Positions 27,583-38,744 of a stretch of 64,000 nucleotides of DNA are shown here, one piece after another. The stretch spans positions 1 to 64,000 of the forward strand of contig NZ_BBYF01000020.1 of assembly GCF_001894745.1 (NCBI RefSeq), written 5' to 3'. The notes below the pieces were generated by a model. That model was not told the origin of the DNA, did no database searches, and was given only the letters and a program-made list of their open reading frames with translations. Origin of the DNA: Paenibacillus sp. NAIST15-1 (lineage in GTDB: Bacteria; Bacillota; Bacilli; Paenibacillales; Paenibacillaceae). Every line of letters begins with the position of its first letter. The stretch's first letter is position 1. The position numbers were made by a program, and so were the translations under genes.

Positions 27583-27675
27583 AGTTCCTCATCCTTTATC
27601 AGATGTCATTAAACGACCGAACCGGCATGAGACAGCGCTCACGTCCGGATCGGTCGTACATATCGCACAGGTTGA

Positions 27676-30339
27676 TTACGCTTCTTTCAATTCGGTAATA
27701 CGCGCCAGTACTTTGTCTCTCTTCTCACTGTAATCACGCTGCTTGGCACGCTCTTCATCAATGACCGAAGCAGGCGCCTTCGCGATGAAACCTTGATTAG
27801 CAAGCTTCTTATCGACACGCTCCACTTCTTTGTTCAGGTGCTCGACTTCTTTTTGAAGACGTGCAATCTCCTGATCAATGTCAAGAAGGCCAGCGAGCGG
27901 CAAGTACAACTCGGCTCCTGTCACAATAGCGGTCATCGCTTTGTTCGGAGCAGCAGCTTCTATGCTTACCTCCAGCTTCGAAGTACCGCAGAAGCGTTCC
28001 ACGAACTCAAGGTTGTTCGTAATGTTCGCTTCTACCATACGATCAGTCGGCTTCACAATCAATTCTACCTTCTTGCTCATCGGAACGTTCACTTCAGCAC
28101 GAATATTGCGTACTGCGCGAATCATATCCATAAGAAGTGTCATCTCGCGAACCGCCTCAGGCGCTTCGAATTCAGCACGGTATACTGGCCATTCCGCAAG
28201 TGTTACCGTCTCGCCGGAGTGCGGCAGATGCTGCCAAATTTCCTCTGAGATGTACGGCATGAACGGATGGATCATGCGCATTGTACGGTCAAGCACGTAA
28301 GCCAGAACGGATTGCGTCTTCTTCTTCGCTTGCTCATTCGAGCCATACAAGCTAAGCTTCGCAAATTCAATATACCAATCGCACAGATCGTCCCAGATGA
28401 AGTTATTGAGTACACGGCCTGTTTCGCCGAACTCATAGGCATCCATCAAGCGAGTAATTTCGCGGGCAGTCTCGTTCATACGGTGGAGAATCCAGCGGTC
28501 AGCTGTGCCCAATTCGCCTGTGATGTCGATATCCGCATAAGTGAACCCTTCCAAGTTCATCAGAGCGAAACGGGATGCATTCCAAATCTTATTGGCAAAA
28601 TTGCGAGCCTGTTCTACACGTTCCCAGCGGAAGCGCAAGTCTTGGCCTGGTGTACTGCTCGTCGAAATCATGAAGCGCATTGCATCAGCACCGTACTTCT
28701 CGATAACTTCAAGCGGATCGACACCATTCCCAAGCGATTTGGACATTTTCTTACCATCAGCATCACGCACCAAGCCGTGCATCAGCACATCCTTGAACGG
28801 AATTTCGTCTGTAAATTCCAACGCCGTAAAGATCATGCGGGATACCCAGAAGTAAATGATGTCATAGCCTGTAACGAGCACATTCGTTGGATAGTAGCGC
28901 TTCAGATCTTCTGTCTGTTCTGGCCATCCAAGTGTGGAGAACGGCCACAATGCAGAGCTGAACCATGTATCGAGTACATCTTCATCCTGCTTCAAGTGGT
29001 TGCTTCCGCATGACGTACATGCAGCCGCGTCTTCTTCTGCAACATGAATGTGTCCGCAATCCTCACAGTACCATGCAGGGATGCGATGTCCCCACCATAG
29101 CTGGCGGGAAATACACCAGTCGCGTACATTCTCAATCCAATGCAAATATGTCTTCTCGAAGCGATCAGGCACAAAATTAACACCTTTGCCAGACTTCTGT
29201 GCTTCGATTGCACGCTCCGCGAGCGGCTTCATCTTCACGAACCATTGCGTAGACAAATACGGCTCTACAACTGCGCCGCTGCGCTCGCTGTGACCAACTT
29301 GATGCACATGATCTTCAATCTTGATCAGCACGCCTTGTTCTTGCAAATCCTTCACGATCTGCTTGCGGCAATCTGCACGATCAAGCCCTTGATATTGACC
29401 AGCCAGCTCGTTCATTTTACCGGACTCATCCATTACCGTAATTTGCGGCAGTTGATGGCGGAGTCCCATTTCGAAGTCATTCGGATCATGGGCTGGCGTA
29501 ATCTTAACCGCACCACTTCCGAAGTCTTTATCTACATAATCATCAGCAATGACCGGAATCTCTCTGCCAACAATCGGCAGTACCAGCATTTTGCCAATCA
29601 TATGCTTATAGCGCTCATCCTTAGGGTGTACAGCTACTGCTGTATCGCCAAGCATCGTCTCTGGACGTGTTGTCGCCACAGTGATTGTGCCGCTGCCATC
29701 CTTCAGAGGATATTGCAGGTGATAGAGATGCCCCTGCACTTCCTTATATTCAACTTCGATATCAGACAATGCCGTACGTGCTGCCGGATCCCAGTTGATA
29801 ATATACTTACCGCGGTAGATGAGACCTTTCTCATAGAGCTTCACGAATACTTGGCGAACCGCACGAGACAGACCCTCGTCCAGCGTAAAGCGCTCACGGG
29901 AGAAGTCCAATGACAGTCCCATCTTCGCCCATTGCTCACGAATCGTATTCGCATACAACTCTTTCCAATCCCATACACGCTCCAAGAATGCTTCACGCCC
30001 AAGATCATAGCGTGTGATTCCTTCTTCGCGCAGCTTCTGCTCTACCTTCGTCTGCGTTGCAATACCTGCATGGTCAGAACCTGGAAGCCACAAAGCATCA
30101 TATCCTTGCATCCGCTTGAAACGAATCAAAATATCCTGCAATGTAAAGTCAAGTGCATGACCAATATGCAGCATACCCGTAACGTTCGGAGGCGGGATTA
30201 CGATTGTGAATGGTTCAGCATCCTTGCGTTCACCTGCTTTAAAATACTCGCCTTTCATCCAGAAATCATACCATTTCTGCTCCGCTGCCTTCGGATCATA
30301 CGTCGTAGGCATAGACAGTTGCTCTTGATTCTCTGCCAA
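27676..30339 (-). CDS. valS: Valine--tRNA ligase
   Basis: Class I synthetase of 887 residues. HIGH motif in [17 protein letters not shown] motif in [11 protein letters not shown], editing domain ([14 protein letters not shown]), zinc-finger-like CEDCGH...CTSCGS, anticodon domain, and C-terminal coiled coil (about 820-887, [20 protein letters not shown]). Transcription is governed by the T-box leader just upstream. Confidence 0.97.
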   Translation of the reverse strand: MAENQEQLSMPTTYDPKAAEQKWYDFWMKGEYFKAGERKDAEPFTIVIPPPNVTGMLHIGHALDFTLQDILIRFKRMQGYDALWLPGSDHAGIATQTKVEQKLREEGITRYDLGREAFLERVWDWKELYANTIREQWAKMGLSLDFSRERFTLDEGLSRAVRQVFVKLYEKGLIYRGKYIINWDPAARTALSDIEVEYKEVQGHLYHLQYPLKDGSGTITVATTRPETMLGDTAVAVHPKDERYKHMIGKMLVLPIVGREIPVIADDYVDKDFGSGAVKITPAHDPNDFEMGLRHQLPQITVMDESGKMNELAGQYQGLDRADCRKQIVKDLQEQGVLIKIEDHVHQVGHSERSGAVVEPYLSTQWFVKMKPLAERAIEAQKSGKGVNFVPDRFEKTYLHWIENVRDWCISRQLWWGHRIPAWYCEDCGHIHVAEEDAAACTSCGSNHLKQDEDVLDTWFSSALWPFSTLGWPEQTEDLKRYYPTNVLVTGYDIIYFWVSRMIFTALEFTDEIPFKDVLMHGLVRDADGKKMSKSLGNGVDPLEVIEKYGADAMRFMISTSSTPGQDLRFRWERVEQARNFANKIWNASRFALMNLEGFTYADIDITGELGTADRWILHRMNETAREITRLMDAYEFGETGRVLNNFIWDDLCDWYIEFAKLSLYGSNEQAKKKTQSVLAYVLDRTMRMIHPFMPYISEEIWQHLPHSGETVTLAEWPVYRAEFEAPEAVREMTLLMDMIRAVRNIRAEVNVPMSKKVELIVKPTDRMVEANITNNLEFVERFCGTSKLEVSIEAAAPNKAMTAIVTGAELYLPLAGLLDIDQEIARLQKEVEHLNKEVERVDKKLANQGFIAKAPASVIDEERAKQRDYSEKRDKVLARITELKEA

Positions 30340-30483
30340 GCAAATCCCTCCGTTACATAATCATGAGTATCTAATCGACAATGTTCAGCCTATATAATCG
30401 AAGCAAATCATACTGCTCGATCCATGCATGCTTCTCTAAGCGCATAGCTCGGTATTTGCAAGGACAATTCGCTTACGTAGGCA

Positions 30484-30785
30484 AATAAAAAAACCTTACG
30501 CCGCAAAGGACGAAAGGTTTAGCTTCCGTGGTACCACCTTTATTCCGCTCCCAGTACAGATCCTTACATCTTACAGATCGTGTGAGCGGCACTTCAGTTG
30601 CAAATAACGGCTGCGGCCGGCCTATTCTAGCGTATCCGGAACATGATGAACATCGTGTTCATACATTACCGTGACACGTTCAAAAGGGCAACTCCCAGGT
30701 GACTTCAGCGCGGGACAATCCTGCAGGCGTTGCACCGTGTCGCTCTGCTCTCTGTAAGGGGCCAATCGCTTACTAATCCTGTTCA
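30484..30785 (-). ncRNA. Valine T-box riboswitch upstream of valS
   Basis: The minus strand shows the T-box core GGTGGTACCACGG (30526-30538), which pairs with the uncharged tRNA end, and a terminator stem AAACCTT/AAGGTTT (30491-30520) followed by a T run. Stem I lies at about 30690-30780; a CAGAGAGCAGAGCG AG-bulge region and the segment CTGAAGTCACC offer GTC, a valine codon, followed by A, as specifier. Regulation by uncharged tRNA-Val is expected. The flanking 30340-30480 and 30790-30940 show nothing else. Confidence 0.92.
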
Positions 30786-30959
30786 TAGTCTTTCAATCAG
30801 ATCTTTATAAAAATAAACAATAACATTTACGATATATTGTACCTTCGCATACCGAGCGAGTCAATAGACGAAGCACAAAAGGATACTAACAAATGCTTTC
30901 CCTATTAGTCATATCCTGTTTTTCATTTTTCATAACATGTACTATAGGAGGTGTTTTAC

Positions 30960-31124
30960 ATGGAACGGTGGTGGTGTCGTGTTCGAGGTTCCATTAAAGG
31001 GGTTCTTTTCCCCATCATTTGCTTGCAATTTGTTCGCACGTTGCTTCTGCCAACAGCATTTGACGTATTTTTGCTATTTGTATTATTCCTCATCTTCATT
31101 GGATTTTTGTGGGATGTATATTGA
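30960..31124 (+). CDS. Small two-helix membrane protein (54 aa)
   Basis: A short frame with an ideal ribosome site (AGGAGGTG, 30946-30953) 6 bases before ATG. It encodes MERWWCRVRGSIKGVL followed by two hydrophobic stretches (about 14-31 and 34-51) and ends FLWDVY. The N-terminus is basic and Trp-rich, so the positive-inside rule puts it in the cytosol. A hairpin terminator follows. No family recognised. It is flanked by the valS T-box and spoVID and transcribed opposite to both. I infer a real small gene from the ribosome site and terminator; expression is untested. Confidence 0.65.
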   Translation: MERWWCRVRGSIKGVLFPIICLQFVRTLLLPTAFDVFLLFVLFLIFIGFLWDVY

Positions 31125-31160
31125 AGCTTGTACTCTTGTACAACTGCATGCAGACACAAA

Positions 31161-31193
31161 GAAACCCGTCGCTCATTGAGCCATACGGGTTTC
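31161..31193. terminator. Bidirectional terminator between the 54-aa gene and spoVID
   Basis: Nine-pair stem GAAACCCGT/ACGGGTTTC with an inner GCTC/GAGC stem. Flanking T-tracts are short (TTTC on either strand), but the convergent placement supports the call. Confidence 0.7.
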
Positions 31194-31223
31194 TTGCCTA
31201 TCTATTAGGAAGTGGAGATATCG

Positions 31224-32807
31224 TTACGAGGTGGGAATATACAGAACTTGCCCTTCGGATATATCCGATTCCGCTAAGCGGTTGTAGAGCGCAATTTCTC
31301 TCGAATTCATGCAATAGCGGTCAGCAATTGTATCGAGTGTTTCAGAACGCTGCACAATACACAAGCGCACCTTCTTGAAAGCCCGCTCATCATCAATACG
31401 CTGCAGGAATAGCGACTGCCACTTTACTTCCTCACCAGTTGTCTCCTCATTCATTGCTGCTAGCTGCGCTGCCTCTTCTTCCTTCTGGATACGTTCCAGT
31501 TCTTGAGACTCCCGCTTCTTCTGCAGCAACGAACTGAATCCAACTGGTTCCGCTGCTTCCGGCTCGCTCGCTTTCGACTTGCCGATTGCAACCTTCATCT
31601 CCTGCTTGGCAGCTGCTGGAACATCCTCCGGCTCATTCAATGGAGCAGCTGCTTCAATATCGTCCCGCTCCACTTCCTGATTCGAGGCGAGCGATTCACC
31701 TTCACCCTCTGATTGAACAGCTGCATCTACTTCGATGGATTGCACACTTTCCTTTCTCGCAACAGGCTCATTCGTATTTGCTTCATTCGAGAGGGTTGGT
31801 GAATGAGACTCCAACTGAGTCATTTTCGCTGCTGGCTCGTGTTCTGCGCTATCCGTGGCAGCACTTGCTCTGCCCGGCGCTCGCCCTGCTTCGCCTTGCC
31901 CCTCGGCACTCTGAACCTCTAACCGCTCTTCCTCATCTCGCGTCTCTCTGGCCCACTGAGAACCACTCCATGTGAGCGGAATACGTTCAGATTGGGGAGT
32001 ATCTCCATCAAATGCATCATGATCGGTTTGTGCAGGCAGCATCCTTTCCCCTTCGACTTCGCGAATCTCCACGTCTTCAGCAGCTCGATCGAAGTTCTCT
32101 TCCAACTCTTCTTCTGCCTGATCCTCCATCTGTTCCTCTGCCTGTTCCTCTGCCTGTTCTTCTGTTTGTTCTTCTTGCTCCTGTTCCTCTGAAGCCCTAA
32201 CAGGACTGAAATCTCTATAATCAGCTTCTGTTTCTACTTTCGATTCAGTCGCAACTTCCGATTCAGTTGCAACTTCCGATTCAATTACAACTTCTTCAGT
32301 CACATGCTCTGCTGATTTCGTGAACGCCGGTGTATATGTACCGTAGTCACGCAGCCACGCTGGCTCTTCCCCATCGTGCTCGAGCTCCGTTTGATGTACA
32401 ACTGTAAATTGCTCCGGCTCCCAAGCCGCTGGCTCTATGCTTTCCATTGAGATGCCGCGCAGCGATAAAATTCCTGTAATATTTAATGTACGTGTTGATA
32501 AAAGGTCTACATCGAAGTGCTCAATATCGACCGAAATATCATCCAAGCTGCGCACCCGATTTAAGGGGAGTGTGATTTCAACAGGGATCCAATGCTCAAG
32601 CGAATGACTGCTGCGCAGTTCATCAGCACCTACATATGCCCCAGCCAGCAGCAAGCTGCCACGCACTGTCACCTGGTCACCAGCAGGAATGACCTGAATG
32701 TGCGGTGTCAACTCCACTTCTTCCAATTGATCAATGCCGACCACTTCGTCGGACAAGTGCACACGTTCATAAATATCAAAGCGCAATCCATATGATTCTT
32801 CGTTCAC
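31224..32807 (-). CDS. spoVID: Stage VI sporulation protein D (SpoVID)
   Basis: Coat encasement protein that links SpoIVA, SafA and the spore surface. GTG at 32807 is chosen as start because GGGAGGAGG lies 8 bases upstream, giving 527 residues that open with NEESYGLRFDIYERVHL; an ATG at 32840 is the alternative. The N-terminal domain (about 1-150, VELTPHIQVIPAGDQVTVRG) matches SpoVID, a long acidic low-complexity centre (EEQAEEQAEEQMEDQAEEEL) follows, and one LysM domain ends the protein (about 475-525, VQRSETLDTIADRYCMNS). It lies downstream of the hem genes, as in B. subtilis. Confidence 0.88.
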   Translation of the reverse strand: MNEESYGLRFDIYERVHLSDEVVGIDQLEEVELTPHIQVIPAGDQVTVRGSLLLAGAYVGADELRSSHSLEHWIPVEITLPLNRVRSLDDISVDIEHFDVDLLSTRTLNITGILSLRGISMESIEPAAWEPEQFTVVHQTELEHDGEEPAWLRDYGTYTPAFTKSAEHVTEEVVIESEVATESEVATESKVETEADYRDFSPVRASEEQEQEEQTEEQAEEQAEEQMEDQAEEELEENFDRAAEDVEIREVEGERMLPAQTDHDAFDGDTPQSERIPLTWSGSQWARETRDEEERLEVQSAEGQGEAGRAPGRASAATDSAEHEPAAKMTQLESHSPTLSNEANTNEPVARKESVQSIEVDAAVQSEGEGESLASNQEVERDDIEAAAPLNEPEDVPAAAKQEMKVAIGKSKASEPEAAEPVGFSSLLQKKRESQELERIQKEEEAAQLAAMNEETTGEEVKWQSLFLQRIDDERAFKKVRLCIVQRSETLDTIADRYCMNSREIALYNRLAESDISEGQVLYIPTS

Positions 32808-32950
32808 AGACCGCTCCTCCTCCCGCAGTTCATATGCCATCTTCCCTTGTGACCAGCGTACATGCGATATGGCAACGATGTTAAGCTACAGTCGCAAAGT
32901 CAGACTCGTATCACTACTTCATCTATATGGGAGGAAAGAGAGGAGCATGA

Positions 32951-33838
32951 CTATATTTTTTGCCGCAAGCGCAACATGTCCTCAGGCCACGGGGCGTCTA
33001 CAACAATCTGTTCTCCTGACAGCGGATGGATGAAGCGCAAACTCTCCCCATGAAGCGCTTGTCTGCTAATGAGCTTGCCATCGCCCCCATATTGCGTATC
33101 TCCCGCAAGCGGATGCCCCTTTGCACTCATATGCACCCGAATTTGATGTGTCCGACCCGTCTCCAGCGTTAGGCGCACGAGGGACAGCTCTGAGCCGGGC
33201 TGCAGTGTTTCATAGTGGGTAATCGCAGGAGCTCCGCTATCGCTTACCCGATATTTGCCGCGATGATGACGATCCTTCCCTATTGGCGCATCTACCGTTC
33301 CAGAAGCCGGCGTCAGCGTTCCCTGAACAATCGCATGATAGATGCGCTCAATCTTCTTCTCGCGCATCATCTCATCCAGAATCACTTGTGTACACGGCTG
33401 CTTCGCATACAGCACCGGCCCGGTTGTATCAACATCTAAGCGATGTATATGCAGCACCTTGGAAGCCTGCCCCGTCCATAGATAGTGGCATGCCACTGCA
33501 TGGGCAAGACTGTCCCGCCTCTTATCCTGCTCGGGTGTCGTTGGATGAACCGCCATACCTGCAGGCTTATATACAACCAGACAAGCATCATCTTCATATA
33601 ACACCTCGGCAGGTGCGTCAGCGGGCTCATAAGCATCCGATTCAGCAACAAACCATTTCACACGCAGCCTATCTCCTGCAGTGCGAATATCTCCCGCATG
33701 ATTCATTCTATGAACGAATTTTTTTGGCAAACGCAGCTCGCTAATCAGCCATGCCAGTGTAGATTGTTCATCTTGAAGCGAAGCTTTGCCGGGCATGAAT
33801 TCTATCCATTCTCCTTGGCGTCTCCAATATCGTGTCAC
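32951..33838 (-). CDS. RluA-family pseudouridine synthase
   Basis: Isomerises uridine in rRNA or tRNA; exact site unknown. The 295-residue protein has the catalytic motif HRLDVDTTGPVL with the active Asp, plus YLWTG, KDRHHRGKYRVSD, LETGRTHQIRVH and HPLAGDTQYGG typical of RluA/RluD enzymes. The N-terminal S4-like region is weak. It sits between hemL and spoVID, where B. subtilis has ysxE. Confidence 0.9.
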   Translation of the reverse strand: MTRYWRRQGEWIEFMPGKASLQDEQSTLAWLISELRLPKKFVHRMNHAGDIRTAGDRLRVKWFVAESDAYEPADAPAEVLYEDDACLVVYKPAGMAVHPTTPEQDKRRDSLAHAVACHYLWTGQASKVLHIHRLDVDTTGPVLYAKQPCTQVILDEMMREKKIERIYHAIVQGTLTPASGTVDAPIGKDRHHRGKYRVSDSGAPAITHYETLQPGSELSLVRLTLETGRTHQIRVHMSAKGHPLAGDTQYGGDGKLISRQALHGESLRFIHPLSGEQIVVDAPWPEDMLRLRQKI

Positions 33839-33865
33839 GACGCATCTCCTCCGTTCCTATCCATT

Positions 33866-33907
33866 TCAAAGCCCGGCACTCCACTTCTAACGCGGAATCG
33901 CCGGGCT
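33866..33907 (-). terminator. Hairpin after hemL
   Basis: Eight-pair stem AGCCCGGC/GCCGGGCT with a 22-base loop; only TTGAAA follows on the minus strand, so termination may be inefficient. Confidence 0.45.
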
Positions 33908-33970
33908 CGTATTCGTCCTATTTATGTGTATAGATTGACCATACCATCCTATATTCAAGCCTGCATATAC

Positions 33971-35275
33971 TTAGATTGATTTCTTTAGTGCAGCATAGTT
34001 GGCTTGAATTGTAAATTCAATGTCCTCATCGGTATGAGCCGCCGACACAAACATCCCCTCGAATTGCGAAGGCGCTACATTAACCCCTTCATCGAGTAGA
34101 TGCTTAAAGTACGTACGGAACAGCTCTTGATTGGACGTGCGAGCCGTATCAAAATTCGTTACCGGCTCATTCGTAAAGAATGGGCATACCATCGAGCCAA
34201 CACGGTTGATTGTACACGGCACTCCCAGTTCTTGCGCATTGCGGATAAAGCCTGCCTCAAGCTTGGCACCCTTACGATCCAGTTCCGCATACACCTCCGG
34301 CGTAAGCAAAGACAATGTCGTATAACCGGCAGCCATCGCCAGCGGGTTGCCGCTAAGCGTACCTGCTTGATAGATTGGGCCACTCGGTGCAATTTGCTCC
34401 ATGTACTCGCGTTTGCCTCCGTATGCACCTACTGGCAGTCCACCACCGATAACCTTGCCGAAGCAAGTCAAGTCCGGTGTGACGCCAAACAACCCTTGCG
34501 CACAGCTGTAGCCCACACGGAATCCTGTCATAACCTCATCGAAAATAAGCAGACTTCCATATTGCTCCGTCAAATGCCGCAGGCCTTCCAAGAACCCTTC
34601 CTGAGGTGGTACAACCCCCATATTGCCTGCAACCGGCTCTACAATGACACAGGCAATATCTTCGCCATAGCGATCAAAGGCCAGCTTCACTGCTTCCAGA
34701 TCATTATACGGAACCGCAATCGTATTGCTGGCAACCCCTTCAGGCACCCCCGGGCTGTCTGGTAGTCCCAATGTCGCTACACCCGAACCAGCCTTGATGA
34801 GCAGGCTGTCTCCATGACCATGGTAAGAGCCCTCGAATTTCACAATCTTACTCCGCTTTGTAATACCGCGCGCCAATCGGATTGCACTCATCGTCGCTTC
34901 CGTTCCGGAATTCACCATACGAACGATGTCTACGGAAGGTACACGCTCACATACCAGTTTCGCCATAGCCGTCTCGATCTCCGTAGGCGCACCGAAGCTT
35001 GTACCCTTCGCAGCCGTCTCTTGGATCGCACGCACAACTTCGGGATGCGCATGACCCATAATTAGCGGTCCCCATGAGCATACATAATCTACGAATACAT
35101 TGCCATCGATATCATACAGCCGGGATCCTTCCGCCCGTTCAATATAAGCGGGTGTCAGACCGACGGATTTGAATGCGCGTACAGGGCTGTTCACACCGCC
35201 AGGTATGTATTTCTTTGCTTCTGCAAATGCTGCCTGCGAACGTGTGTCTACACGGCCAGATTTTTTTTCAGACAT
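33971..35275 (-). CDS. hemL: Glutamate-1-semialdehyde 2,1-aminomutase
   Basis: PLP enzyme that makes 5-aminolevulinate from glutamate semialdehyde, the product of HemA. The 434-residue protein has the PLP lysine in [33 protein letters not shown], and [17 protein letters not shown] precedes the ATG. It is separated from hemB by a plus-strand Crp/Fnr gene, so it needs its own promoter, of which a weak candidate lies at 35312-35340. Confidence 0.95.
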   Translation of the reverse strand: MSEKKSGRVDTRSQAAFAEAKKYIPGGVNSPVRAFKSVGLTPAYIERAEGSRLYDIDGNVFVDYVCSWGPLIMGHAHPEVVRAIQETAAKGTSFGAPTEIETAMAKLVCERVPSVDIVRMVNSGTEATMSAIRLARGITKRSKIVKFEGSYHGHGDSLLIKAGSGVATLGLPDSPGVPEGVASNTIAVPYNDLEAVKLAFDRYGEDIACVIVEPVAGNMGVVPPQEGFLEGLRHLTEQYGSLLIFDEVMTGFRVGYSCAQGLFGVTPDLTCFGKVIGGGLPVGAYGGKREYMEQIAPSGPIYQAGTLSGNPLAMAAGYTTLSLLTPEVYAELDRKGAKLEAGFIRNAQELGVPCTINRVGSMVCPFFTNEPVTNFDTARTSNQELFRTYFKHLLDEGVNVAPSQFEGMFVSAAHTDEDIEFTIQANYAALKKSI

Positions 35276-35311
35276 GTTGGTTGCTCCTTCTTATTTATTC
35301 CTCTGTTCTAT

Positions 35312-35340
35312 GTTACACTAATAAAAAATCGGCTTGGCAA
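35312..35340 (-). promoter_or_regulatory. Candidate promoter for hemL
   Basis: On the minus strand TTGCCA (35335-35340), 17 bases, TGTAAC (35312-35317). The -10 is poor. It overlaps the region from which the Crp/Fnr gene must also be expressed, so the two may interfere. Confidence 0.4.
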
Positions 35341-35353
35341 AGAGGGGAAAGTC

Positions 35354-36031
35354 ATGATTGAATTGCTCAAACGCGTCCCACTGTTCTCTGATTTGACTGA
35401 TGAACAGCTGGAAATCGTATCGTCCATCACATCCCGCCGGGAGTATGCCCCACATACGATCTTGTTCCAGCAGGGAGATCCAGGGCACACATTCTGCATC
35501 GTATTTCGCGGTGCCGTCAAAGTATACACATCCAACAAGAAAGGCCAGCAGAAGATCCTCTCTGTCTTTCAGAGCGGCGACAACTTCGGCGAACTTGCGC
35601 TTATTGATGGCAAGCCGCGTTCTGCAACAGCAGAGACATTAGAGGATACGGTTCTCTTTACCGTCACATCCGAGAGCTTCCACTTACTGCTGCGCGCCCA
35701 CTACGATATTGCGAAGCAGGTTATGATTCAACTATGCGGTCGACTGCGCTCGACGAACGGATATGTCTATGACTTAACGTTCTTAGATGCACCAAGCCGC
35801 ATCGTAAAGAACATCGTTCGCATCGCTCAGCAGCAAGGCGAGCGCCGCGGAGATAAAATCTACATCCGTGCCGCCTTCGACGCTGATGCCATGTCAGGTC
35901 TTGCTGGCGTACATCGGAACGTATTAGAACAAGTGATTCGTGATCTCGAGCATCAGCGTATCCTGACGCTGCAGCCGACCGAATACACGCTGGACGTATC
36001 CCGACTATTCCAGAGTCCTTACGTTAGCTAG
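35354..36031 (+). CDS. Crp/Fnr-family transcription regulator
   Basis: 225 residues: a cyclic-nucleotide-binding beta-roll (about 10-120) with the phosphate cassette FGELALIDGKPRSATA, which retains the Glu and Arg-Ser/Thr features of ligand-binding members, then a dimer helix and winged helix (about 145-215, MSGLAGVHRNVLEQVIRDL). No cysteine cluster for iron-sulfur is seen, so an Fnr-type oxygen sensor is unlikely. It is divergent from hemL and convergent with hemB, splitting the haem operon. The target genes are unknown; hemL is the obvious candidate by position. Confidence 0.85.
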   Translation: MIELLKRVPLFSDLTDEQLEIVSSITSRREYAPHTILFQQGDPGHTFCIVFRGAVKVYTSNKKGQQKILSVFQSGDNFGELALIDGKPRSATAETLEDTVLFTVTSESFHLLLRAHYDIAKQVMIQLCGRLRSTNGYVYDLTFLDAPSRIVKNIVRIAQQQGERRGDKIYIRAAFDADAMSGLAGVHRNVLEQVIRDLEHQRILTLQPTEYTLDVSRLFQSPYVS

Positions 36032-36053
36032 CTCCATACATCGGGTAGACAAG

Positions 36054-36100
36054 CTCCCCGTCGGCACATTCAACGACCTTTGCCACGGGGAGTTTGCTAT
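36054..36100 (+). terminator. Terminator after the Crp/Fnr gene
   Basis: Eight-pair stem CTCCCCGT/ACGGGGAG (36054-36061 and 36085-36092), then TTTGCTATTT. It lies between convergent genes. Confidence 0.65.
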
Positions 36101-36146
36101 TTATACAGAAGTCGCTTCTTTTAATCAAGCCCCACTGCAACAATTG

Positions 36147-37151
36147 TTACGCTCGCTCAGACAGCCAACGTGCAGCATCCTTCGCATGATACGTAATAAT
36201 CATATCTGTTCCCGCGCGCTTCAGACCAAGCAGCAGTTCGCTCACAATAGCACGTTCATCAACCCATCCAAGCTTGCTCGCTGCCTTCACCATGGAATAC
36301 TCGCCGCTCACATTGTAAGCCACTAGCGGCAAATCGAATTGATCCTTCATCACACGGATAACATCCATGTATGCCATGGCTGGCTTCACCATAAGCATGT
36401 CCGCGCCTTCCAGAACGTCCTCTTCTGCTTCACGAATTGCTTCGCGCACATTGGCAGGATCCATCTGATAAGTCTTGCGATCACCGAATTGAGGCGCGGA
36501 ATGAGCCGCATCTCGGAATGGACCATAGAATGCCGATGCATACTTCACCGAATAGGACATGATTGGCACATCATGATAACCTGCCTCATCAAGACCTGCA
36601 CGAATCGCATGCACGAATCCATCCATCATATTGGATGGCGCTATAATATCAGCCCCCGCTTCTGCTTGAGACACCGCCGTACGCACTAAGTACTCGAGCG
36701 ACTCGTCATTATCAATCTCGCCTACCTCGCATCCATTCACTTCATGCACATGAACCATTCCACAATGCCCATGATCGGTATATTGGCATAGACATGTATC
36801 CGCAATAATAAGCAGGTCAGGGTGAGCCGCCTTAATTCGTCTTGTCGCTTGTTGGACGATTCCATCCGTGGCGAATGCAGAGCTTCCGACAGCATCCTTC
36901 GAAGCTGGGACACCAAACAGCACAATAGCTGGTATACCCAATTGAACAATTTCGTCTATTTCTTCATCCATACGGTCAAGGGAGAAATGATAAACTCCCG
37001 GCATGGAGCTAATCTCTTCCTTAATCCCTGTACCATGCGTCACAAATATAGGCATAATTAAGTCATTGACTGTCAATACAGTCTCGCGAACCATATTGCG
37101 GAGAGCTGCCGTCTTCCGTAGGCGGCGTAATCTTGTAGTTGGAAATACCAT
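36147..37151 (-). CDS. hemB: Delta-aminolevulinic acid dehydratase (porphobilinogen synthase)
   Basis: Condenses two 5-aminolevulinate into porphobilinogen. The start at 37151 ([14 protein letters not shown]) follows AAGGAGGTTGCTAAC and gives 334 residues; upstream frame is discounted. Zinc ligands C120, C122 and C130 occur in [14 protein letters not shown]; Schiff-base lysines lie in [16 protein letters not shown] and [10 protein letters not shown]. It starts one base after the cobA-hemD stop. Confidence 0.95.
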   Translation of the reverse strand: MVFPTTRLRRLRKTAALRNMVRETVLTVNDLIMPIFVTHGTGIKEEISSMPGVYHFSLDRMDEEIDEIVQLGIPAIVLFGVPASKDAVGSSAFATDGIVQQATRRIKAAHPDLLIIADTCLCQYTDHGHCGMVHVHEVNGCEVGEIDNDESLEYLVRTAVSQAEAGADIIAPSNMMDGFVHAIRAGLDEAGYHDVPIMSYSVKYASAFYGPFRDAAHSAPQFGDRKTYQMDPANVREAIREAEEDVLEGADMLMVKPAMAYMDVIRVMKDQFDLPLVAYNVSGEYSMVKAASKLGWVDERAIVSELLLGLKRAGTDMIITYHAKDAARWLSERA

Positions 37152-37152
37152 G

Positions 37153-38739
37153 TTAGCAACCTCCTTGAATGTGTATATGCGCCTTGTCAGCACTGCTAAG
37201 TCTGCACATCTCGTCCACCATACTGCTAATGGTAGATCGTTCTGCGACTGCAGCAACCTGCAAGCCTGCATCACGCGCCGTGCGCGCTGTAATCTCCCCG
37301 ATGCACACCACTTGAGCGCCACCAAGCTTCGCTACAGGGTCAGGAACCCCCATGCGTTCGAGTGCGGCGATCAGGTTCGTAACCGTCGAGGAACTTGTAA
37401 ACGTAATCAGATGAATCGCGTTCTCTTCCAGCAATTCCACTAAATAAGGATCATCGTACTCAGGCAGCACAGTCTCGTACAAATCGACCTCATCCACAAG
37501 CAGGCCATGCTGCTGCAGCATCTCCTTCAGCCAAGGGCGCGCCAGATCACCCCGTGCAAGAAGCACGCGCTCTTCTGGCGAGATTAATGGACGAAGGGCA
37601 TCCCATACCCCTTCTTGGCTATACTGAGCAGCAGATACATCTGGCTGCACTCCATATTCGCGAAGCGCTTCAGCAGTCTTGGGGCCTACCGTTACGATTC
37701 GTACATTCGCCCATTGGCGAATATCCTGCCCTTGCTCCTGCAAGTGTTGGAACCAATACTTGACGCCATTCACACTCGTCAGAACCAGCCATTGATATTG
37801 CTGTGCATGGATAAAAGCCTGATGAATCGCTTGCTGTTTCCCAAGAGAGACGGGCGCCCGCATCTCAATGACGGGATATTCATACGTCTCCCCTCCAAGC
37901 TGTTCAATGGGCTTAACAAGCTCGCTAGCCTGCGAACGGCTCCTCGTGACAAGTACTCTCTTACCGAACAGCGGTCGCTCCTCTGCCCAAGCTAGCTGTT
38001 CTCGCAGCTTCACAACATCCCCCACGACAATGACTGCCGGCGACTCGAAGCGAGCACGCTCTGCTTCATTCGCGATCGTCGCTAGAGTCCCTACGAGCGT
38101 GCGCTGCTCAACTCTTGTTCCCCAGCGCACTAATGCAACAGGTGTATCCGCTGCCCGCCCATGACTCATCAATCGTTCGGCTATTACACGCAGCTTGCCG
38201 ATACCCATAAGGAACAGCAAAGTTCCAGCAGATTGGGTCATCTGCTCCCACGCGATGAACTCATCCAGCTTGTCCGGGTTCTCATGTCCAGTCACTACAC
38301 AAAAGGAAGACGCGTAGTCCCTGTGAGTCACAGGGATGCCCGCATACGCAGGAACCGCAACAGCAGAGGTGACTCCCGGAACGATCTCATACGGAACTCC
38401 ATGCTGCTTCAGCACAGCTGCTTCTTCTCCCACTCTGCCGAACACACAAGGATCGCCCCCCTTTAAGCGAACGACCCTGTTTCCTTCCTGTGCTAGATCA
38501 GCAAGCAGTTGGTTAATATCCGCCTGCTTCATCGCATGTCGATCAGGCAGCTTGCCCACATAGATCTTACGAGCGCCCTGCTTCATATATCTGAGCAATT
38601 GAGGGCTAGAGAGACGATCATAGACAACAACATCTGCTTCCTGCAGACAATTCAAGCCTTTGACCGTTATCAACCCTACGTCACCTGGCCCTGCGCCTAC
38701 CAGATAGACAATACCTATTTCAGAGGAATGCCGTTCCAT
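37153..38739 (-). CDS. Fused uroporphyrinogen-III C-methyltransferase / uroporphyrinogen-III synthase
   Basis: A 528-residue bifunctional protein. Residues about 7-250 are a SUMT (CobA-type) methyltransferase: [17 protein letters not shown], the [10 protein letters not shown] motif and [16 protein letters not shown]. Residues about 260-505 are Hem[17 protein letters not shown] and [11 protein letters not shown]. The HemD half cyclises hydroxymethylbilane; the methylase half diverts the product to precorrin-2 and sirohaem. It lies between hemC and hemB. B. subtilis keeps hemD single. Confidence 0.93.
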   Translation of the reverse strand: MERHSSEIGIVYLVGAGPGDVGLITVKGLNCLQEADVVVYDRLSSPQLLRYMKQGARKIYVGKLPDRHAMKQADINQLLADLAQEGNRVVRLKGGDPCVFGRVGEEAAVLKQHGVPYEIVPGVTSAVAVPAYAGIPVTHRDYASSFCVVTGHENPDKLDEFIAWEQMTQSAGTLLFLMGIGKLRVIAERLMSHGRAADTPVALVRWGTRVEQRTLVGTLATIANEAERARFESPAVIVVGDVVKLREQLAWAEERPLFGKRVLVTRSRSQASELVKPIEQLGGETYEYPVIEMRAPVSLGKQQAIHQAFIHAQQYQWLVLTSVNGVKYWFQHLQEQGQDIRQWANVRIVTVGPKTAEALREYGVQPDVSAAQYSQEGVWDALRPLISPEERVLLARGDLARPWLKEMLQQHGLLVDEVDLYETVLPEYDDPYLVELLEENAIHLITFTSSSTVTNLIAALERMGVPDPVAKLGGAQVVCIGEITARTARDAGLQVAAVAERSTISSMVDEMCRLSSADKAHIHIQGGC

Positions 38740-38744
38740 TCATA

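Noticed and set aside
27612..27658. Terminator between valS and folC
   Set aside because: The stem is good but the T-tract on the minus strand is only TTTAATG; listed as likely read-through rather than a terminator.
32808..32840. ATG start for spoVID at 32840
   Set aside because: Its ribosome site is only AAGGG at 3 bases, whereas the GTG at 32807 has GGGAGGAGG at 8 bases; it stays as an alternative.
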